A stretch of DNA of 64,000 nucleotides from Gyrodactylus bullatarudis (taxonomy: Eukaryota > Platyhelminthes > Monogenea > Gyrodactylidea > Gyrodactylidae), in the NCBI GenBank assembly GCA_012064415.1, contig SSNU01000256.1, positions 248,001 to 312,000 on the forward strand. The letters run 5' to 3'. Every line of letters begins with the position of its first letter. Positions within the stretch are counted from its first letter, which is position 1. A program made the position numbers and the translations under genes. The notes beneath the pieces were generated by a model. That model saw only the letters and a list, made by a program, of their open reading frames with translations, was not told the origin of the DNA and did not search any database. This document shows positions 56,785 to 64,000 of this stretch, piece by piece.

Positions 56785-59700
56785 ATGGTAAAGTTGTTTG
56801 CTAGCTCCTCTAAAACCACACAAAACGAAACATATAAGAATGTGGTTCAAGAGTTATGGGAACTGTACGAAAAAAAGCTTCTTCCTCTAGAAAAAGCTTA
56901 TAAATTCCATGATTTTCATTCTCCACCTTTGGAATATGCTGATTTCGACTCAAAGCCCATGGTTCTTTTAATCGGTCAATACTCTACCGGTAAAACAACC
57001 TTCATCAATTATCTGCTCAATGAAAAGTTTCCAGGAATGCACATTGGTCCTGAGCCAACCACAGACAGATTTATGGCAATCATGCATGATGAAAGACAGG
57101 GTGTTATACCAGGAAATGCACTCGTTGTCGACTCTAAGAAACAATATCGTCCTCTTGCAAAGTTTGGAAATGCATTCTTGAACAGATTCCAATGCTCTCA
57201 TCTACCAAACAGTGTCCTTGAAAGTGTCACAATGATCGATACACCAGGTATCCTTAGTGGTGAGAAACAACGCCTTGATCGTGGCTATGATTTTGCTGGA
57301 GTTATCGAATGGTTCGCTGAACGTGTAGATCGTATAGTTCTCTTATTTGATGCTCATAAATTGGACATTTCGGATGAATTCAAACGTGTCATAGAAGTCT
57401 TGAAGGTAACTCATTTCTTGTCATATCCTAAACAGGCATTAATTTCCTCTTGGTTAATTCATAAATTTTTCATTCGAATCATGTTAATAACCTTATGAAT
57501 CTTCTCATCATTAACAACAACCTATTTTATATATACATTGTTCATATTATCATTTTCATACTGCTTTCTTGAAGGAAAAGGTTAGTCTCTTGCATCCTCA
57601 TGCTAATCAAGTGACGTTAAACCACAAAAATACCCATTATTTTAGGCTTATCATTGTATTACCTGAATAATTGAGCAAAAACACATCATTGCATGCATGC
57701 TGACATGTCTAAAGTATGCCAAAGTCTAAAGATTTATTCGACATCTCCTCTCTTACCCCCCATCATTATATTCATGGCGATAATAATTTATCGTATTGAA
57801 GCAAAAATGTTGAATGACTCTTGCAAGATGATTTTTGTTCCAATTACCTCAAGTCAATACAATGAAATTTGTTTCTTTTTTTACTCATTTAAGACAGTTT
57901 GTGTGCATATTGGATAAATTCATCCTCTTTCAATTGTGACAACAGTCTCCCCTTTTGTATATAGAGATTCATCATCATTTGAAATTACAAACTTATATTC
58001 ACTTGATAATTTATTGGCCAATTGAGTAACTGATAACTATAATTTTCCCATCCATGTATACAAAATGTATTTTTATTATTATTTCAACGTCAATACTAAA
58101 TTTTTTTTATAATTTTATCTCCCAAGAGTGCCCTTCTATATAATAATACTGTACATATATAAACAAATTTAAGAAAAATAAATATTTAATTTGCCCTGGG
58201 TAACTTTATAAATCCTTCTTAGGGGAACGAAGAAAAGATTCGCATTGTCCTCAATAAGGCAGACATGGTCGATTCGCAACAATTGATGAGAGTGTATGGC
58301 GCTTTAATGTGGAGTCTTGGCAAGATCCTCTACACCCCGGAAGTGGCACGTGTCTACATTGGTACCTTTTGGGATAGACCCCTTCAATACGATACCAATA
58401 GGAGATTATTCGAATTAGAGGAAAATGATCTATTTCAAGATCTTCGCCTTCTTCCCTGTAATGCAGCCCTGAGAAAGTTGAATGATCTCATTCGCAGAGC
58501 TCGCCTCGCTAAGGTTAGTTATTCTTTTATGATTATTAGAGAAAGACAAATATTTTTTTACCCGAACAATTTCTATCTAGTACTTCCAATAGATTCTTTA
58601 AGCTCCGTAATCGTAGTTTTCAAAAACTAAAATAAATTGTTAATTTTTCCTAAATTGACCGGATATTTTCAGGATGTATTCAGAATATATTTAATATTAA
58701 TTTGACGAGAAAAATTTTTAAAAATCATTTCTCTTAATAAATTTCATTGAAAATGGTGACGCGAATTTGAAAATTTGACTTCTTCAATTGAAATTATGCA
58801 TATCTAAATAAAATTTAAAACATAAGGTTTAATAGGATTTTTTTCATCTTGTCTTATTTTCTATCAAATGAAAGCATAAACTCGAAAAGTTAAAAATTAT
58901 CTCTCACCCTAATGATTATGATATATATATTTATCAAATGTCAAAAATTTCTCTCTTCAATCAAGTTAACATTTTAAACTCTGCTAATATAAATGAAGAT
59001 TTCACCATTTGGATCTCGAGAATACTTTTTCATTTTTTGTAGCAAATTTGAAAAGTAATTGGGAAGAAACTTTGAATCAAAAAAATCATACAAAATCAAA
59101 TTATTTTCGATCCAAAATACCGCCACATGAAGGAATATCAGTCTTGATTACTATGTCATTTTTCATTCATTCAAATCATTCAGATAATTATGTAGTAAAA
59201 GCGATTAAGAAATTGATTCGTTCATTTCTCTCTTAGATCGATTGTTTGCTATTCTGTAATGATAATAATACACTTGGATCTCTGTCCGGAAACATTCATT
59301 AAGTTGCACTCTCAAGTCTGGTCTTTTTTCTCTCTTAATGAACCGTTCTTCTTTTCATATACACAGAGTGTGCCTTTGCTTATAATCCAACTCATTTAGA
59401 TAAACTTTTCTCTAATTTCATAGACATTCTGATTGGGAATCTCATCATAAGTCTTGCACTGAATCCGTGGATATTTTCAATTTTCAGCAATCTTCTTTGA
59501 AAATGTCAAAAGAGTCTGTTCAGTATCAGATTCAAGGTCATTTAAACTTTTGACTCTGATGATTTTTAGTGCCTAAAACAAAGTCTCCTTTCAAAAGCTA
59601 TATAATAACTCTTGAATTGAAAAAAATCATTCGATCAAAACTATTGTTGTTCTGATCTTTTCAAAAAACGATTAGACTTTTCTCTCTTCTTCGCTAGTCA

Positions 59701-61318
59701 CAAGTGTCATGTGAAAAAACCTGATCTTTTCTTTTGCGAACATTCTAATTTAGAAGCCTGTATGTAATGTAATTGCTTTTAAAAAGATTTCACTTATTAA
59801 TACAATGACTCATTGGGATATTTATTGAAGAGCTGTCAAATTATGCCTTTTAGATCCTCTTTTCAATCTTTCAATTGTGCTCTCTCCTAATCCGATCAAG
59901 GAGAAAAAGAGAAGATTAAAATTTCGAATTTATTCTTCTATTCATCCATATATTATCATACTTTTATGATATATGCTTATTCACTCTGGTAATGCATCTT
60001 GATTGAGAGAAATCAACTACATTTTAGTTTTTGTTTATTATCTTTTGATAGTTTTGAATAAATTCTTCTTGAGGTAAAGCCTGTTTATAATTCCTTTTTG
60101 TGTCTATGTATATATATATCTATAGATATCAAATGACTCATTTCAAATAAATTATGTATATTCGTTTGTCTTTTTAGCATATATAAAGCTAGTAATTTTT
60201 CTCTGATAAGTGCTAATTAATTTCCTGTTCTTTCGATGGAGAATTTACATTCATTGTCAACAATTTAAAACCATTGGGTTAATTGCAACGAATTCGAAAT
60301 TTTATTATAGACAAATAAATTTGCGTGTGATCGAGGCATGTCTAGATTCCACTTTGTTTATCATTCCGAAATGAAGACAAGCCTAGTCTATTTTCATCAA
60401 ACTAATGGAATTTATTTCCGAATTAAACGATGGTTTTTTTCTTTAGTTGATGTCATACAATTTCCTCACAGACATTTTTGCACAAATACATTCGATTGAC
60501 CTTTTGAAATAATAATGTAGAGATAAACACATCATGTTTTTATTGATAACATGGAATAATCATTAGTTGTAAACTTCGAAAAAAAAATTACAGTAGTTTT
60601 TTTGTTTCTAATGAAATAATTCTATTCTATAGGTTCATTCTTATATAATATCTACGCTCAAGAGTGAAATGCCGTCTCTTATTGGAAAGGAGGCCAAGAA
60701 ACGCGAGTTAATCATGCGCTTGCCCAAGATTTACGAACAAATCTCCACAACCCATCAAATTAGCTTGGGTGACTTCCCAAAGATCGAGAGAATGCAGGAA
60801 ATTCTCCAGTCACAGGACTTTAGCAACTTTCAAACGCTCAATCAGCGTCTCCTCAAGGTTGTCGATGACATGCTCAGCAATGATATTGCCAATCTTATGC
60901 AATTAATTCCAAAAGTAAGCTAATCCCATCTCTGAATAGAAAGGAAAAACGAGTAGCTCTCCCGTGAGGATAAACTTGTTTGAAACTTAAACTGTCTGTC
61001 TGGATATTTTAATTTATTGCCCACATTTTGTTTTATGAACAGAATGGCACCATAACATTGAATAGCCCACTCTGATCTAGACACAATGCAAATTCTCTGG
61101 AATCATCCATTTTTCAGTTCAAATTATTATTATTCAAAATTACCTTTTTCAATTTAAAGGAACAGCTTAGTGGTGAATCTATTTATGAGCCAATTTCCAA
61201 GGGCGGTGCATTCGATTCGAGTGATACTCCATTCGGTTTTAGTGCTGGCGAGGGAGTTAACCGTGGCAAATACGACTCTGGCTGGGTTGTCGACAAGGAC
61301 CGCGAAGAGGCAGACAAG
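56785..61318 (+). CDS. EHD: EH-domain protein (EHD), 3' end outside window
   Basis: Orthologue of EHD1-4, dynamin-like ATPases that tubulate membranes in endocytic recycling. Four exons are seen (56785-57405, 58223-58513, 60633-60914 and 61160-61318), all phase 0, 451 codons. The P-loop is GQYSTGKT (residues 64-71), switch DTPG at 152-155, and NKAD at 218-221. The N-terminal and middle helical domain ([52 protein letters not shown]) match human EHD1 closely. Exon 4 ends at [15 protein letters not shown], just before the EH domain, which is not found before 64000, so the last exon must lie beyond the edge. Introns are 817, 2119 and 245 bp, longer than in neighbours. Confidence 0.93.
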
Positions 61319-61639
61319 GTGAGTTGTTTCTGTCAAGATACGCCCATTTGTTTTTATAAAGTACTTTTTGATAGCTACTTTCGATTGTCTATAAAAACGA
61401 ATTGATATTAATGAAAAATACGTAACAATTGATGTTTAATGTACAAACCATTTATTTTTTCACTGGACACTGTCCGTACGTTTGGTCTTTATTTTATGTA
61501 CCACAGTGTATCTGAACTTTTTCACTTGCGAATCCATCATTTTACTTTATGTTCTCTTTCTAGTTCAGTACAATAATAATCATTCAGACTTTTTTTTTTC
61601 TTCTTTGATCTAAAAATGTTGAAAAATTACACTCATAAC

Positions 61640-62211
61640 CAGAGCCTTAAAAACGACTATTTTTACTAAATTGCACAGGAAGTTGTATGGCTTTAAAAAT
61701 GATAATAAATGGTTCTAAAGTTGCATAGTACCCAGGGTTCCGAAGTTATAACCTGCTAAAATTAACTATTTTTATACTACTTTTTATTCTTATACTATTT
61801 CAACTTTTAAATAACTATTTTTAGCAACTTAAATTCCAATGCCGTGTTTAGTTATAATCCCTAATTCTGATTGGTCCTTGAAATCTTGGCCGATCAGATT
61901 ATGCTAAATTAATCGATACAATCGAAAATTGAGCGTGGTGAATCATTTTTCGATTATCTTATCAAAAAAGCTGAAAAGTTCAAAAAGCAATACCCTCATG
62001 AATTCACTGTAATATGCGATCGCATGTATCACCTTGTAGAAATTTCAAAACCGATGAAGATTTTTAATAAAAAATTTCAATAAAATGATTAATTAATAAT
62101 TTTCAAATCCCATTACTTTTGAGTAGATCATATAATATACTAAAAATAGTCGTTTATTCTATCGTTTATATACTATTTTGCGATTTTTAAGCTACTATTT
62201 TTGAGGCTCTG
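61640..62211. mobile_element. hAT MITE in the EHD intron
   Basis: The element begins CAGAGCCTTAAAAA and ends with the inverse TTTTTGAGGCTCTG. The 8-bp direct repeat CTCATAAC flanks it exactly (61632-61639 and 62212-62219), the hAT hallmark. Near each end are repeated copies of ACTATTTTTA, typical hAT subterminal motifs. An inner segment (about 61930-62085) can be read as FDYLIKKAEKFKKQYPHEF and VICDRMYHLVEISK, perhaps a scrap of its original coding region. Confidence 0.8.
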
Positions 62212-64000
62212 CTCATAACCAATCATATTATGAACCTTTTTTTTGAGACTCCTTTAATCCTTTGAGGCCCGAGGATTCCTGTAGATCCAATAGCTAAAAT
62301 TTACACACTATTGAATAGCTTTTTTATCAGTCTTTCTGAAAAAGGTTGGACTAAATTTAACTTGTTTAAAAATTCCTAAAATTTCTTCGATATCCGCATC
62401 AACTCTCTGAATAATGAGGTCATCTTTTTAAATAAAGAAATAATTTTACTACATTACCATTACTATGTATACTTGGGGGCTCATAAAAGAGAGGATGAGA
62501 TGGAAGCCATTGCTTACACTTTTGGAAATTTTGAATTAACATTATCTTTAGCATAATTATTGCAATTTTCAAGAATAACTGTACTATTATCAATGATAAA
62601 TATCTCCTCTATCTGACCTCTAAATACACACACACACATATATTTTTATTATATTTTGTACTATTATCATCATCATCATCATATGTATGCATGATGTAAT
62701 ATGAATGCCTTTTCTTTGGATAGATGAACAATCATTGAAAGGTTCAAAATAACAAGGCGGTGGTATTATCATTGCAACAAGACTTGAATTCTAATAATAA
62801 TTATTATTATAAAGATACAACATGTATAAAATTTTATCAATCTGGTTAATCTAAAAAGGTTATGATCCTATATAATATAATCCAACTACTACTTTTGCAA
62901 AAAGTACAACCACGAATTAATGATGAGGCAAATGATTTATGCATCATAGTCATCTAAACAACAAATGGAAAACTATTCCATCTCATTTCAACAAGATGGA
63001 TTAATGTGTGTGTGTTGGCATCCCGATAATGATTTATAAACTGTCAGGAAATGAAATAATAGTCCTAAAAAGGCATCACACATTCTAGAGTGGGATGGAG
63101 TTTTTTTTCTCCAAAAAACTCACGAGAATAGAGATAACGACTTGCATAAAGAATTTTAAGAGAAAGAATCGGTAGTCGCAACGATGAGGACCATTTCTCC
63201 GGGCGGACATCATGGACTAATGAATTCCATTTTACTGACTTGGTTGTAAGAATTCATTGAAAATTTCAAGACTTTTAAACATGAGCACCAAAACCAGAGA
63301 AAAAATTCACATTCCGCTGTAGAAATTCCTCAAAAAACTTATTATTATTGGGTTAAATTTTGTAATTTAGATCCTTTATCTGACATTAATGGCCAAATTC
63401 GTTTCTTCTATCCATTACTCTATCGTCTAATTTGGTCATTTCATCGTGAGATTTGATATTAGTGTTTCTGAGTTTCTCTCTTCAATTCTTGGCTACATAC
63501 CACATTGTTTATTTGTACAAAACCTATCCCTTGAACTATACAAATGCACTCTAGGCATGAACCTGAACCCGACTCAAACAAATTTACGCATGATTCCGGT
63601 AGAAGTTAATATGAGAATTCAAATTTTTGTTCACACCAACATGAAGAAGATTCGACAAAAGAGGGTAGAGAAAAAGAAAATCATACAAATCTCTCTATCA
63701 CACACACAATGCGCGTGTAGAAATATGAATTTTAGTTTAACCTTTTTCGATTTCTATCTTTCAAACTACACGTGTATTAGCAAATTTTACTCCACATTAC
63801 GATTACTACTATTGTTAACCACCAATACAACGACCTCTGTTGGTAAAGTACACAGAGAGAACAGAAACTTTTAGAGTACACACAGAAATCTTACAGGTTG
63901 TACATGCAAATAATAACCAAATCCATATGAATTTTTCTTCTTCAAACTTGTTTCCTCCCTCTTAATCCTTTTAAATCCACTACTGTTTACCTACAAATCT
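62212..64000 (+). other. Remainder of EHD intron, open to window edge
   Basis: No EH-domain exon was seen on the plus strand, so this is read as intron. It contains simple repeats (CA/TA near 62626-62645 and ATC repeats near 62668-62683). An open frame at 63446-63874 has no gene-like features and is not called. Confidence 0.5.

Noticed and set aside
63446..63874. 142-codon plus-strand frame near the window end
   Set aside because: No family similarity, low-complexity T/K-rich content, no splice context, and it lies where the EHD intron is expected; it does not look like the EH domain.
1..64000. CRISPR array, bacterial operon or ribosomal RNA
   Set aside because: No regularly spaced direct repeats, no bacterial gene organisation and no rRNA-like conserved blocks; the window is eukaryotic throughout.

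Overview
This window is nuclear DNA of an animal, probably a small-genomed, AT-rich invertebrate. The evidence is spliced genes with GT-AG introns, no operons or bacterial start signals, and a set of animal orthologues: TTC36, FBXL4, RCE1, EMC1, LACTB2, MRPL39, an ASH1-type chromatin protein, NOL4 and EHD. Many introns are extremely short (24, 26, 26, 26, 27, 28-30 and 37 bp) and sit next to introns of 0.5-2 kb that carry transposons. Dicyemid mesozoans are reported to have introns near 26 bp, so they are one candidate source, but I cannot name the species.

Layout. 0.4-3.2 kb: TTC36 (+). 3.4-6.3 kb: a deleted MULE next to a decayed hAT transposase, then a hammerhead-ribozyme-like motif at 6.45-6.53 kb. 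7.03-9.07 kb: an apparently intact Ginger-type integrase transposon. 9.2-9.5 kb: a Merlin transposase scrap. 9.95-17.8 kb: FBXL4 (-), head-to-head with an unrecognised 822-aa gene (17.96-20.8 kb, +). 20.97-21.8 kb: RCE1 (+). 22.07-29.66 kb: EMC1 (-), head-to-head with LACTB2 (29.75-30.66 kb, +). 30.7-31.57 kb: MRPL39 (-), head-to-head with an ASH1-like Bromo-PHD-BAH gene that lacks the SET domain (31.8-39.1 kb, +). 39.6-40.5 kb: a Merlin element with 8-bp target duplication. 42.6-45.9 kb: a frameshifted non-LTR retrotransposon (-). 46.3-47.9 kb: a 1.57-kb fold-back element. 48.1-48.34 kb: a SINE-like repeat with a tRNA-type B box and a hammerhead ribozyme. 48.66-50.0 kb: the 3' part of a NOL4-like gene (-), with fold-back elements in and beside it. 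55.4-56.0 kb: a small unrecognised coiled-coil gene. 56.8-61.3 kb and on past the window edge: EHD (+), with a hAT MITE in its intron.

The host genes are housekeeping and regulatory: CAAX protein processing (RCE1), ER membrane protein insertion (EMC1), mitochondrial mRNA/ribosome/ubiquitin functions (LACTB2, MRPL39, FBXL4), chromatin (ASH1-like) and endocytic recycling (EHD). They are packed in divergent pairs with 84-247 bp between start codons. Reading frames across my splice models close exactly: TTC36 185 aa, FBXL4 857 aa, EMC1 1053 aa, ASH1-like 2135 aa and the unknown gene 822 aa, all as multiples of three. This supports the ultrashort introns. The most notable signals are the hammerhead SINE, the ASH1 protein without SET, the complete Ginger transposon and the 24-30 bp introns.
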